Assembly: GCA_947497895.1 (NCBI GenBank)
Contig: CANMIL010000002.1
Location: forward strand, 124,001 to 188,000
Length of the DNA stretch: 64,000 bases
From: an uncultured Tenacibaculum sp.
Lineage (GTDB): Bacteria > Bacteroidota > Bacteroidia > Flavobacteriales > Flavobacteriaceae
Reading direction: 5' to 3'
Both the position numbers and the translations under genes were made by a program. The notes under the pieces were generated by a model that was not told the origin of the DNA, searched no databases, and saw nothing but the letters and a program-made list of their open reading frames with translations. Of the stretch, positions 8,393-17,175 are shown piece after piece (the stretch's first letter is position 1; the number at the start of each line of letters is the position of its first letter).

Positions 8393-8414
8393 AGTACATA
8401 TATTTAACGTTTCT

Positions 8415-8422
8415 CAAAAATA
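8415..8422 (-). promoter_or_regulatory. -7 element of the peptide gene
   Basis: On the minus strand TATTTTTG matches the Bacteroidota -7 consensus TAnnTTTG and lies 22 bases before the ATG of 8204-8392. No clear -33 TTG is seen at the usual distance. Confidence 0.5.
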
Positions 8423-9062
8423 CAGAGGCACCTTTTACTAAAGTGGTCTATTTCCTAAGCGCAGGGAAGTATTGTAAAATTGAACCCGAACAATTAAAAT
8501 ATGTAATTTAATCACGAAGCGAATTTTAGAAAGCTAAAAAGAGTTCTTCTAAATATATTGTGAATTTCTAAGAGTTTTTGATACATCGATAAAACTCCAA
8601 AATCTTATATCTAAATTAAAAAAATACATTTTAACAAGTACCAAAATCAAAAAAAGGTCGTTTTTCTGAGATTTCTTCTTCAAAAAGTAAAATTGTGATT
8701 TTTATAATGTTTTTAAACACGTTTTCCATTGAACAAAACGAATCACCTTACTCTTTTTTAAAAACCGTTAAAATCATCATTTAAAGAGGTCGAAAAAATC
8801 GATATTTCTTATCCAACCAAAACCTTCCAATAAGAAAAAAAAATATACGTTTTATCTCAAAAAAATTGCTTAATAAATTCAAAATACAGGTTATTGTTGC
8901 CAAATTTTTTAATAAAAACAAGAGATGAGACTATTCTGAAATATTTTTAGCGAATTCTCCAAAAAATACATCTGTGGCTTCTTTCGCAAAAAAGTATGTC
9001 GGTGACTTTTTTGACTAACTTTGTATCTAAAATTGAGAATAACAATTTAACAAGATAATTTT
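8423..9062. other. gene-free interval, 640 bp
   Basis: No open frame worth calling on either strand. It is AT-rich with long A and T runs. The only signal I see is TAACTTTG at 9016-9023, a -7 type element that probably serves the TerB gene. Confidence 0.55.
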
Positions 9063-9497
9063 ATGTCAATATCAGATTTATATTCAAGCGGAAAGCATTT
9101 ACAAGAAATTGGTCATTTTGCAAGCATTGTAAAAATAGCTAAAGTTGATAATACCATTACTGAGGGAGAACAGAAGCTACTTGATAGGGCTGCAAAGAAG
9201 TTAAACATAAGCAGTGATGAATATGAAAAAATACTAAAGAGCCCTGAGAACTATCCTGTAAATCCTCCTGCTAGCTATGACGATAGAATTGAGCGTTTAT
9301 TCCGATTAACAAAAATGATTTTTGCTGATGAGGAAGTTGATAAAGAAGAAGTTGGTATACTAAACAAAATAGCCGTGGCTTTACAGTTTCCGTTAGATAA
9401 TGTTGAAAAAGTATGTGATGAGGCGATTCATTTAGTATTAAACGACAATGATTTAGAGGATTTTACGGCCGCTATTAAACGAGTGAATTTAGACTAA
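9063..9497 (+). CDS. TerB family protein
   Basis: The 144-residue all-helical protein matches the TerB fold, with two copies of the acidic metal-binding helix region: AKVDNTITEGEQKLLDRAAK near residues 25-44 and FADEEVDKEEVGILNKIAV near 89-107. TerB proteins are named for tellurite resistance, but single genes like this one are mostly of unknown function. There are no other ter genes here. A -7 type element (TAACTTTG) lies 39 bases upstream. It is followed 53 bases later by an outer-membrane protein gene. Confidence 0.82.
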   Translation: MSISDLYSSGKHLQEIGHFASIVKIAKVDNTITEGEQKLLDRAAKKLNISSDEYEKILKSPENYPVNPPASYDDRIERLFRLTKMIFADEEVDKEEVGILNKIAVALQFPLDNVEKVCDEAIHLVLNDNDLEDFTAAIKRVNLD

Positions 9498-9550
9498 TTA
9501 TACTAATTTTGTAATTTATTAGTTATACTATAAACAAACCCCCGGATTTT

Positions 9551-10135
9551 ATGAGAAAAAGCTTTTTTGTTGCCGTTTTTATACTCGTTACTAGTTCCGT
9601 TATAGGGCAAAACCTAAATGACTCTTGGCAAATAGGTTTTGGTGCTGGAATTACTAGATTTAGTGCAGAAGATGCAGCTTATATTGGTGACGCAACTATT
9701 TTTCAGGTTCCTCGTTTTAATATTACCATGCCAGTGAGTGATCGAGTTTCTTTAGATGGTGCTGTTTCATTCAATACAATTGAAGATGTTGGTTTTATTA
9801 AAAACTCTGCATCTTACTTTTCAATTGACGGATCAGTTCGTTATAATTTTGACGCCGTTTTGGAAAGATTTGCTCCGTATGTTTTTGTGGGAGGAAGTGT
9901 TGTTGACTCAGAAAGAAAAATGACTCCGACCTTAAATTTTGGTGCTGGGGGAGTTTATTGGATATCCAACCGAGTTGGAATAAATCCTCAATTGTATTAC
10001 AAACATTCTTTTGAAGGATATGAAAGTATGCGATCGCATGTTCAAGGAACCTTGAGTATTATTTTTAAATTGGATTGGTTCAATTTATTCAAGAATGGAA
10101 ATCATGCAACCACTTCTGGTGGATTGTGTTTCTAA
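9551..10135 (+). CDS. outer membrane beta-barrel protein
   Basis: The 194-residue product has a signal peptide (FVAVFILVTSSVIGQ, cleavage near residue 19) and a mature part of alternating aromatic and polar strands typical of small porin-like barrels, such as WQIGFGAGITRFS, FAPYVFVGGSVV and GINPQLYYKHSF. It should sit in the outer membrane. No precise function can be given. A strong terminator follows at 10154-10184. Confidence 0.78.
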   Translation: MRKSFFVAVFILVTSSVIGQNLNDSWQIGFGAGITRFSAEDAAYIGDATIFQVPRFNITMPVSDRVSLDGAVSFNTIEDVGFIKNSASYFSIDGSVRYNFDAVLERFAPYVFVGGSVVDSERKMTPTLNFGAGGVYWISNRVGINPQLYYKHSFEGYESMRSHVQGTLSIIFKLDWFNLFKNGNHATTSGGLCF

Positions 10136-10153
10136 ATATTTAACTTACACTAC

Positions 10154-10184
10154 AAAAAAAAGCGGCTTGTAAGCCGCTTTTTTT
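10154..10184. terminator. bidirectional terminator
   Basis: AAAAAAAGCGGCTT, GT, AAGCCGCTTTTTTT is a near-perfect hairpin with an A-run before and a T-run after, so it can serve both the barrel gene and gltX, which converge here. Confidence 0.85.
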
Positions 10185-10188
10185 ATTA

Positions 10189-11703
10189 TTATAAATTATT
10201 TATTGCATTGTTAAGTCGTTCGATGGTAGCTTCTTTACCAATCATTTCAATGATATCAAATAAATGTGGTCCTTTCAATGCACCTACTAAACTTAAACGT
10301 AAAGGTTGCATTACCTTACCAAATCCGATTTCTTTATCGGTAATCCAAGCCTTTACAATCGTTTCAATATTTTCAGACTCGAAACGCTCAATTCCTTCAA
10401 CCACTGAAATAAGCTCTTTCATTAAGTCAGGAGTAGTTTCTTTCCATTGCTTTTTTGCTGCTTTCGCATCATATTCAGATGGATTTTCAAAGAAAAAGCT
10501 TGCTAACTCCCAAAAATCAGCTACAAATACAGCTCTTTCTTTCACTAACCAAACAACCTTTTCTATGTAGTTGTTTTCGATTTTTAAGCCCTTTTCTGCT
10601 AATATTACCTCAAATGCATCAGATAGCTCACTATCTGGTTTTAATTGCATGTATTGTTGGTTAAACCACTTTGTTTTCTCTGGACTAAATTTAGCTCCCG
10701 ATTTACTTACTCGTTTTAAATCAAAAACTTCCGTTAACTCTTTTAAAGAAAACAGTTCTCTTTCCGTACCTGGATTCCAACCTAAAAAGGCCAACATGTT
10801 TATAAAGGCATCAGAAAAATATCCATCTTCTCTATATCCTCTTGAAACATCACCTGTAGCTTCATTAACATATTCTAATGGGAATACTGGAAAACCTAGT
10901 TTATCACCATCTCTTTTGCTTAATTTTCCTTTACCAACTGGTTTTAAAATTAACGGTAAATGCGCAAATTTAGGAGCATTCCAATCAAAAGCTCTATAAA
11001 GCAACACATGGAGTGGGAGAGAAGGCAACCACTCTTCACCACGAATTACATGAGAAATTTGCATTAAATGATCATCAACAATATTAGCTAAATGATATGT
11101 AGGCATTCCATCAGACTTAAACAATACTTTATCATCTAAAGTACTTGTATTCACAGAAATTGTTCCACGTATTTCATCCTCCATTACCAAGGTTTCATCT
11201 TGAGGAGTTTTAAAACGAATTACAAATTTTTCACCTGCTTCAATTTTCGATTGAACTTCTTCTTGAGATAAGGCTAATGAATTTTGAAGTTTCTCGCGAT
11301 TATGCCAGTTATAGATAAAGGTTTTCCCTTTTTCTTCATGATTTTTTCTGTGTGCATCTAATTCTTCCGCGGTATCAAAAGCATAGTATGCCCAACCACT
11401 TGCTATAAGTTGATCAGCATATTGCTTATATAAATCTTTACGTTCCGACTGACGATATGGTCCGAATTTTTCATTTTTCCCAGGCCCTTCATCAAATGGA
11501 ATATTACACCATTCTAATGAATCGATAATATACTTTTCAGCATTAGCTACATAGCGTGTTTGATCAGTATCTTCAATTCTCAACACGAAAGTTCCATTAT
11601 GCTTTTTTGCAAATAAATAGTTGAATAATGCGGTTCTTACTCCCCCCATGTGAAGAGGTCCTGTTGGACTCGGAGCAAATCGTACTCTTACGTTGTCAGT
11701 CAT
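10189..11703 (-). CDS. gltX: glutamate--tRNA ligase
   Basis: The 504-residue protein charges tRNA-Glu with glutamate. The class I synthetase HIGH-type motif appears as PLHMGGVRTAL at about residues 16-26 and the KMSKS-type motif as GKLSKRDGDKLGF near residues 265-277. RFAPSPTG at the N-terminus is diagnostic of Glu/Gln synthetases, and VIRGEEWLPSLPLH of the GltX branch. The length fits the bacterial discriminating enzyme. It is transcribed alone, from a promoter whose -7 element lies about 57 bases upstream. Confidence 0.97.
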   Translation of the reverse strand: MTDNVRVRFAPSPTGPLHMGGVRTALFNYLFAKKHNGTFVLRIEDTDQTRYVANAEKYIIDSLEWCNIPFDEGPGKNEKFGPYRQSERKDLYKQYADQLIASGWAYYAFDTAEELDAHRKNHEEKGKTFIYNWHNREKLQNSLALSQEEVQSKIEAGEKFVIRFKTPQDETLVMEDEIRGTISVNTSTLDDKVLFKSDGMPTYHLANIVDDHLMQISHVIRGEEWLPSLPLHVLLYRAFDWNAPKFAHLPLILKPVGKGKLSKRDGDKLGFPVFPLEYVNEATGDVSRGYREDGYFSDAFINMLAFLGWNPGTERELFSLKELTEVFDLKRVSKSGAKFSPEKTKWFNQQYMQLKPDSELSDAFEVILAEKGLKIENNYIEKVVWLVKERAVFVADFWELASFFFENPSEYDAKAAKKQWKETTPDLMKELISVVEGIERFESENIETIVKAWITDKEIGFGKVMQPLRLSLVGALKGPHLFDIIEMIGKEATIERLNNAINNL

Positions 11704-11759
11704 TTTGATTAAATTCTTTTAAAAATCTGTTATTGGAACTCATTGTTCCTTAGACGCCG

Positions 11760-11767
11760 CAAAGATA
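11760..11767 (-). promoter_or_regulatory. -7 element of gltX
   Basis: On the minus strand TATCTTTG matches TAnnTTTG and is followed by GCGGCG. It predicts a leader of roughly 50 bases before gltX. No convincing -33 motif is present. Confidence 0.5.
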
Positions 11768-11894
11768 ACTTTATCTTATGAACTCATTGCATGTTTTTAC
11801 TAATGAAGTGAGATTTAAAGTACTTATTAAAGGTTACAAGCTTACCCAATTGAAATACACCAAGATTCAATAATAGAACAATTGTTGATTTCAA

Positions 11895-11921
11895 CAAAAA
11901 AAGACCTCCAAAAGGAAGCCT
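11895..11921 (-). terminator. terminator of the 11951-12778 gene
   Basis: On the minus strand AGGCTTCC, loop TTTT, GGAGGTCT, then TTTTTTT. The stem has two G-T pairs. Confidence 0.65.
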
Positions 11922-11950
11922 CTCTTTATAAAGTATGTCTTTATTTTAAT

Positions 11951-12778
11951 CTATAATTTGTAATATAAACCAAGGCTAAAGGCTGGTTTTTTAGCAACAT
12001 TTCTTCCACCGAATGCTCCACCAATACCAACATTTGCTCCAAATTTGTCATTAATTTCACCAATTAATTTCAACCCAAAAGCAGCATAACTTTGGTTGTT
12101 TACATATAAACCTGTTAAAGCATTACTGGTTGGAATTACAGTTTCTCCATTTTGAAAAGAAGCAACACCATCTAAAAATCCAGCAACCCATAACCAATCA
12201 ACAGCTTTGTAACCAAGTTCACCACCCAATTTATAAGCGCTACTATAGTCATTCGTTCTAATATCTACTCCTGTAAACGCTTGAATATACCAGTTGTTAA
12301 AACCTCTTCCTACAAGTACCAACGGTGTAATTGTCCAAGCATCGTATCCGGTACGAAGACCTGTTGTGGTATCATACGAACCTGTATTTGCTTCAATTCC
12401 TACCTGTCCAGAAACCAACCATTTTTTATTGTAAAAATTATGTTTTACTCCTAATTGGATATTCCCTAAAGAAGATTCCGACCCTTCAGGAGTTATGGCA
12501 GTATTAAGTGTTGGATTTCCTGACTTTACCATTTTAAAAGGAACATTCGCGAATAAAGTTGTTTTATCAGACACACCATATTCCGCATAAAGTTGTAAAG
12601 TATTATCTGTAATTTCTCTATCAGTTCCATAATCTGGATTCCCAAACAGCTCTGTATAATTTGAAATACTAGAAAAAGATAACTGAAGATATGCTTCATT
12701 TTTCTTTTTGGTCCATGGACTTTGAGCAAATAACGTTCCTGTAAATAGCAGTGCAGCAATGATTTTTACGTTTTTCAT
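11951..12778 (-). CDS. outer membrane protein, phenol-degradation MetA/transporter-like barrel
   Basis: A signal peptide (IIAALLFTGTLFAQ) is followed by about 255 residues of beta-barrel type sequence, closing with PAFSLGLYYKL and its terminal hydrophobic residue. SSLGNIQLGVKHNF, the opening SPWTKKKNEAYLQLSFSS and the length match the family annotated as transporter or MetA-pathway-of-phenol-degradation outer membrane proteins. The transported substrate is unknown. It is transcribed alone and ends with its own terminator. Confidence 0.75.
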   Translation of the reverse strand: MKNVKIIAALLFTGTLFAQSPWTKKKNEAYLQLSFSSISNYTELFGNPDYGTDREITDNTLQLYAEYGVSDKTTLFANVPFKMVKSGNPTLNTAITPEGSESSLGNIQLGVKHNFYNKKWLVSGQVGIEANTGSYDTTTGLRTGYDAWTITPLVLVGRGFNNWYIQAFTGVDIRTNDYSSAYKLGGELGYKAVDWLWVAGFLDGVASFQNGETVIPTSNALTGLYVNNQSYAAFGLKLIGEINDKFGANVGIGGAFGGRNVAKKPAFSLGLYYKL

Positions 12779-13092
12779 CTGTTTATTCTTAAAGGTTTTC
12801 TAATATTCTGAAGATTCTCCAACAGTTTTTTTAGTAGAATGTTGGTAATATCTTCCAACCAAAGGATTGCAACATTAAAACAATGTGCTTTGGTAATTCG
12901 TTTCTTAGTAGTAGTAGGTGAGATATACTTACAAAAAATTGTTTGTAATGTTTTACTGTAAATGTAGTATTTTTATAAGTTATATGATAACCAATTATTA
13001 ACAATATTGTCAAATAGTTTTTTCAGCCAAAATTTGGATCAAACACCTATTCACACCAATAAAAAGTGGATAATTGATAAAGAAATAATTGA
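12779..13092. other. intergenic region, 314 bp, with an imperfect inverted repeat
   Basis: GAAGAT-TCT-CCAACA at 12810-12824 pairs with TGTTGG-TAAT-ATCTTC at 12840-12855. It lies 32 bases upstream of the minus-strand barrel gene, where an operator or leader structure would be. Nothing else is seen in this interval. Confidence 0.4.
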
Positions 13093-13338
13093 GTGTTCAA
13101 AGTTGAATGGAACAAAACACTAAAAGCTAAGAAATTGAATAAAAGAGAACGGTTTAGAATTAAAATGCTTAAGTACAAAAAGCGTCTTAAAGTATTAGGT
13201 CTTAATGAAAAAGAAGGCAATTATTATAGCTACCGATCGCATGGAAGACCTTGCAGTTGTTGGTTATGTAAAGGTGAAAGATTTAGCAGAAAAATAAAAC
13301 ATAAGAAAGGTCATAACTCATTTAAATTTCAAGATTAA
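13093..13338 (+). CDS. small basic protein with a CxCxxC motif
   Basis: The 81-residue product is very basic (KRERFRIKMLKYKKRLK) and carries SHGRPCSCWLCKGERFSRK near residues 49-67, a compact CxCxxC cluster preceded by His that could bind zinc. Related short proteins with the same SHGxPCSCWxC block are, to my knowledge, common in Bacteroidota and uncharacterised. The frame has only a GTG start at 13093, because an in-frame TGA lies directly before it. It ends 4 bases before the DUF4175 gene, so the two are likely co-transcribed. Confidence 0.7.
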   Translation: MFKVEWNKTLKAKKLNKRERFRIKMLKYKKRLKVLGLNEKEGNYYSYRSHGRPCSCWLCKGERFSRKIKHKKGHNSFKFQD

Positions 13339-13342
13339 CTCG

Positions 13343-16300
13343 ATGGAAGTATTTGAAAAAATAGAACAAAAATTACAACAATTTAGTAAGAAATATTATA
13401 CCAATGAACTTATTAAAGGTACGTTGTTATTCATATCATTAGGATTAATTTATCTCTTTGTCACCTTATTCATTGAACATTTCCTTTGGTTAAAAACAAG
13501 TGCAAGAACCTTATTGTTTTGGGTATTTATCTCTGTAGAAATCTTGTTATTAGTTAGATTTATCCTGTTTCCAATATTCAAACTAGTAGGTTTAAAAAGA
13601 GGTATTTCAACTGAGGAAGCTTCGCGAATCATTGGGGCTCATTTTCCTGAAGTAAATGACAAACTTATTAATGTTTTACAACTAAAGAATCATTCAGAAC
13701 AATCAGATTTACTTTTAGCGAGTATTTCTCAAAAATCTGAAGAATTACAACCAATACCTTTCACAAATGCCATCAATTTTAAATCGAATTTAAAGTATGC
13801 TAAATATGCTTTAATACCTCTTTTTATATGGGGAATAAGCCTTCTTACAGGAATAAATTCAAAACTTAATCAAAGTTTTGAACGTGTTATGAATCCAAGT
13901 AAAGCTTATACGCCTCCGGCTCCTTTCTATTTTATTCCTACAAATACAGATTTACAGGTAATCAAAGGGAAATCGATTACAGTTTATTTTGAAACAAAAG
14001 GAGAAACCATACCTCAAGAAGCGAAGGTTCATTTTAACAATCAGCAATACTATATGCACAACGATGGAAATGGATTATTTTCATACACGTTCAATGATGT
14101 ACAAAACCCTATTTCCTTTTTCTTAAAGGCTAATAAAGTTGAATCTCAATCGTATTCAATACGTCTTATAAACACACCTTCAATACAAAACATTTCATTA
14201 GAATTAAAATATCCAGGTTACTTAAACAAACGAAATGAAACCTTAAAAAACCTAGGAAACATCAATGTTCCACAAGGAACATTCATTACTTGGAAGATCA
14301 AAACATCTGAAACAGATAGTGTTGCCTTTACCACTAATAGTAAAAGGACAAATTTTGTTCAAGATTCAAAAAATGAATTTTCATTAAAAAAGAGAATTCT
14401 TAATTCTATGAATTATCAACTGTCTACCTCCAACGAAAATTTGAAAGATTATGAACAGTTGCAATTTTCAATAGAAGTTACCAAAGATGAAGTTCCAAAT
14501 ATTAATGTTCAATCAAATATTGATAGTATTACGAGAGGTAATGCTCAATTTTTTGGTCAAATATCTGACGATCATGGAATTTCGAAATTAGAATTGGTAT
14601 ACGGAGAAGAAAATAACACTCAAAATACTAATAATCAAATAATTAACATAAATAAAGAAGCTATTCAAACCTTCTTTCATGAGTTTCCTAACAACCTAAA
14701 ATTGAAGGAAAAAACCAATTATGAGCTCTACTTTCAAGTATATGACAACGACAGAGTAAATGGTGCTAAAAAAGCAGTAAGCCAAAAGTTCTATTACCGA
14801 CAAAAATCAGTTACTGAATTAAAAGATGAGCTTCTTCAAGAGCAAAAAGATCATATTAACAAGCTTGAGAATTCTTTAGAAAAGCAACAAAAAAGCAAAA
14901 AGGATCTGGAAAAAATACAATTAGAGCTTCAAAACAAGAAAAATATAAGCTGGAGTGATCAGAAAAACATCAAAGATTTGATCAAACGCCAAGAACAGTA
15001 CAAGCAAATGATGGAGCGTCAAACTGAAAAATTACAGGAAAACTTTGAAGAAAAAGAAGAAAACACTCCAACTTTAGACGAAAAGAAGGAAAATTTAAAG
15101 AAACGAATCGAAGAATTAAAGAAAATAGACAAGCAACAAAAGCTTCTCGATGAATTAAAAGAGCTTGCAGATAAGTTGAAAAAAGAAGACTTGATCAAGA
15201 AAACCAAAGAACTTGCTGAGCAAAATAAACAAAAAGAACGCAGTTTAGAACGTATTCTTGAAATGACAAAGCGTTATTATGTAGAGCAAAAAATGAATCA
15301 AATCACTGAAAAACTAAAAAATCTTTCAGAAAAACAGGAAGATTTATCTAAAAAAGAAGATACCTCGAAAGAGCAAAAAGAGCTTAACGAGGAATTTGAT
15401 GATTTGAAAAAAGATATTGATGAACTTGAAAAAGATAACGAAAAACTAAAGGAACCAATGGATATTCCTTCTTTAGAAGAAATGGAAAAGCAAGCTGAGC
15501 AAGAAATGAAGAAATCGCTAGAGAATATGGAGCAAAACAACAATTCTAAAGCGAAAAAGAACCAGAAAAAAGCAGCTCAAAAAATGAAAGAAATGCAACA
15601 AAGCATGCAAAATTCAATGCAATCGATGAGCGCTGAAATGGAAGAAGAAAACATGGAAAGTTTGCGCCAAGTACTAGAAAACCTAGTTACTTTTTCCTTT
15701 AATCAAGAAGATTTAATGAATGATTTTTCTAATACTAATGCGGCCCACCCGAATTTTGGAACCAATATTAAAAAACAATACCAATTAAAAACATACTTCG
15801 AGCATATTGATGATAGCCTATTTGCTTTATCTATGAGAGTTCCAAGTATTAGTACAAAAATCCAAGAAGAACTTGCCAATGCGCATTACAATATTGATGA
15901 ATCTCTGGAAAATTTAGCTGATAATAAAATCACCATTGGAGTTTCAAATCAACAATATGTTATGACTTCAGCAAATACTTTAGCTGATATGCTAAGCAAC
16001 ACTCTTGATGCCATGCAAAACCCACAACAAGGAATGGGTCAAGGAAAAGGTAAAGGAGGTAAAGGAGATTCTTTTAGCTTACCTGATATTATTCAGAAAC
16101 AGAATGACATCATGGAAAAAATGAAAGAAGGAATGAAGCAAAGTGAAAGCGGTAAACCAAAAGGAGGCGAAGGTAAAAAAGGCGAAAAAGGAAAAAAGGA
16201 AGGCAAGCAAGGAGAAGGACAACAAGGAGAAAATGGTGAACAAATGGACGGTGAGTTATATCAAATATTTAAAGAACAATCTCAATTGCGTCAACAACTT

Positions 16301-16675
16301 CAAGATGCCATTAAACAAGGTAAAGACGGAAATGGTAATGCTAAAAAAGCATTACAGCAAATGGAAGAATTAGAAAATAAGATTTTAGAAAACGGATTTA
16401 ACAGAGAAAACTTAAAGAGAATGCAAGCTTTAAAATATGAATTACTGAAATTAGAAAAAGCTTCATTCGAACAAGGTAAGAAACAAGAACGTAAATCGAA
16501 CACAAATCTTAACGATTACAAAAACACAAACAAAAAAGAATTGAAGTTTAAAGAGTTGTTTTATAATCAAACCGAAATATTAAATAGACAATCATTACCT
16601 TTGCAGCAGAATTACAAACAAAAGGTTAAACAATACTTTACAACTACAAAACAGGAGGAAACACCTAAGAATTAA
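13343..16675 (+). CDS. DUF4175 family membrane protein with a long coiled coil, 1110 aa
   Basis: The N-terminus has two membrane segments (about residues 23-43 and 52-72) and a third near 153-171. A beta-rich, probably periplasmic region follows to about residue 490. A long highly charged coiled coil (Glu/Lys/Gln-rich) runs from about 490 to 770 and a Gly/Lys-rich linker (MGQGKGKGGKGD; KPKGGEGKKGEKG) from about 900 to 985. This matches the large Bacteroidota DUF4175 proteins, sometimes mislabelled as ATPases. The function is unknown. The gene leads ybeY and mnmG on the same strand with gaps of 52 and 31 bases. Confidence 0.85.
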   Translation: MEVFEKIEQKLQQFSKKYYTNELIKGTLLFISLGLIYLFVTLFIEHFLWLKTSARTLLFWVFISVEILLLVRFILFPIFKLVGLKRGISTEEASRIIGAHFPEVNDKLINVLQLKNHSEQSDLLLASISQKSEELQPIPFTNAINFKSNLKYAKYALIPLFIWGISLLTGINSKLNQSFERVMNPSKAYTPPAPFYFIPTNTDLQVIKGKSITVYFETKGETIPQEAKVHFNNQQYYMHNDGNGLFSYTFNDVQNPISFFLKANKVESQSYSIRLINTPSIQNISLELKYPGYLNKRNETLKNLGNINVPQGTFITWKIKTSETDSVAFTTNSKRTNFVQDSKNEFSLKKRILNSMNYQLSTSNENLKDYEQLQFSIEVTKDEVPNINVQSNIDSITRGNAQFFGQISDDHGISKLELVYGEENNTQNTNNQIININKEAIQTFFHEFPNNLKLKEKTNYELYFQVYDNDRVNGAKKAVSQKFYYRQKSVTELKDELLQEQKDHINKLENSLEKQQKSKKDLEKIQLELQNKKNISWSDQKNIKDLIKRQEQYKQMMERQTEKLQENFEEKEENTPTLDEKKENLKKRIEELKKIDKQQKLLDELKELADKLKKEDLIKKTKELAEQNKQKERSLERILEMTKRYYVEQKMNQITEKLKNLSEKQEDLSKKEDTSKEQKELNEEFDDLKKDIDELEKDNEKLKEPMDIPSLEEMEKQAEQEMKKSLENMEQNNNSKAKKNQKKAAQKMKEMQQSMQNSMQSMSAEMEEENMESLRQVLENLVTFSFNQEDLMNDFSNTNAAHPNFGTNIKKQYQLKTYFEHIDDSLFALSMRVPSISTKIQEELANAHYNIDESLENLADNKITIGVSNQQYVMTSANTLADMLSNTLDAMQNPQQGMGQGKGKGGKGDSFSLPDIIQKQNDIMEKMKEGMKQSESGKPKGGEGKKGEKGKKEGKQGEGQQGENGEQMDGELYQIFKEQSQLRQQLQDAIKQGKDGNGNAKKALQQMEELENKILENGFNRENLKRMQALKYELLKLEKASFEQGKKQERKSNTNLNDYKNTNKKELKFKELFYNQTEILNRQSLPLQQNYKQKVKQYFTTTKQEETPKN

Positions 16676-16727
16676 CCTTAGCAGCGACTATTATTTAAGA
16701 TACAACATTGTTACTACTATATTTTTA

Positions 16728-17144
16728 ATGATACAATTTAATTACGAAACAGATTTTAAATTAAACAACGAAGAAAACACTACTTCTTGGATACAAAAAT
16801 GTATTCAAACCAACGAAGGATCTTTAGGAGAAATCAATTACATTTTTTGTGATGACGATTACTTACATAAAATCAATGTAGAATTTCTCCAGCATGATAC
16901 ATTAACTGACATCATCAGTTTTGATTATTCATTAGGAAAAGAGGTTAGCGGAGATATTTTCATATCAATTGAACGTGTTAAAGAAAATGCCTCTCTTTTT
17001 AATGTTCCTTTTGAAAACGAACTTCATCGGGTAATTATCCATGGTGTTCTTCATTACTTAGGTTATAAGGATAAAACCGATAATGAAAAAGAAATCATGA
17101 GAGGAAAAGAAAACGAATGTTTAGAAATATTAAATAAAATATAA
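16728..17144 (+). CDS. ybeY: rRNA maturation RNase YbeY
   Basis: The 138-residue enzyme is a metal-dependent endoribonuclease acting in 16S rRNA 3'-end maturation and ribosome quality control. The signature HGVLHYLGYKD gives two zinc ligands, H105 and H109. In most bacteria the third ligand is His in GYDH, while here the position reads GYKDKTD, with Asp115 in place of His, a form I associate with Bacteroidota. The upstream block TLTDIISFDY is typical. It is followed by a perfect parS-like palindrome and then mnmG. Confidence 0.93.
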   Translation: MIQFNYETDFKLNNEENTTSWIQKCIQTNEGSLGEINYIFCDDDYLHKINVEFLQHDTLTDIISFDYSLGKEVSGDIFISIERVKENASLFNVPFENELHRVIIHGVLHYLGYKDKTDNEKEIMRGKENECLEILNKI

Positions 17145-17148
17145 CCGA

Positions 17149-17162
17149 GTTCCACGTGGAAC
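17149..17162. promoter_or_regulatory. parS-like site, perfect palindrome
   Basis: GTTCCACGTGGAAC fits the ParB-binding parS core (GTTnCACGTGnAAC) with no mismatch. It occupies the gap between ybeY and mnmG. No parA or parB gene is in the window. Confidence 0.75.
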
Positions 17163-17175
17163 TGAAATTTATAAA

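Noticed and set aside
8455..8472. Third copy of the 36-bp repeat
   Set aside because: Only GCGCAGGG is shared; flanks do not match, so this is not a copy.
9063..9497. Tellurite-resistance locus
   Set aside because: Only a lone TerB-type gene is present. Without terC, terD or terZ the name of the family does not support that function.
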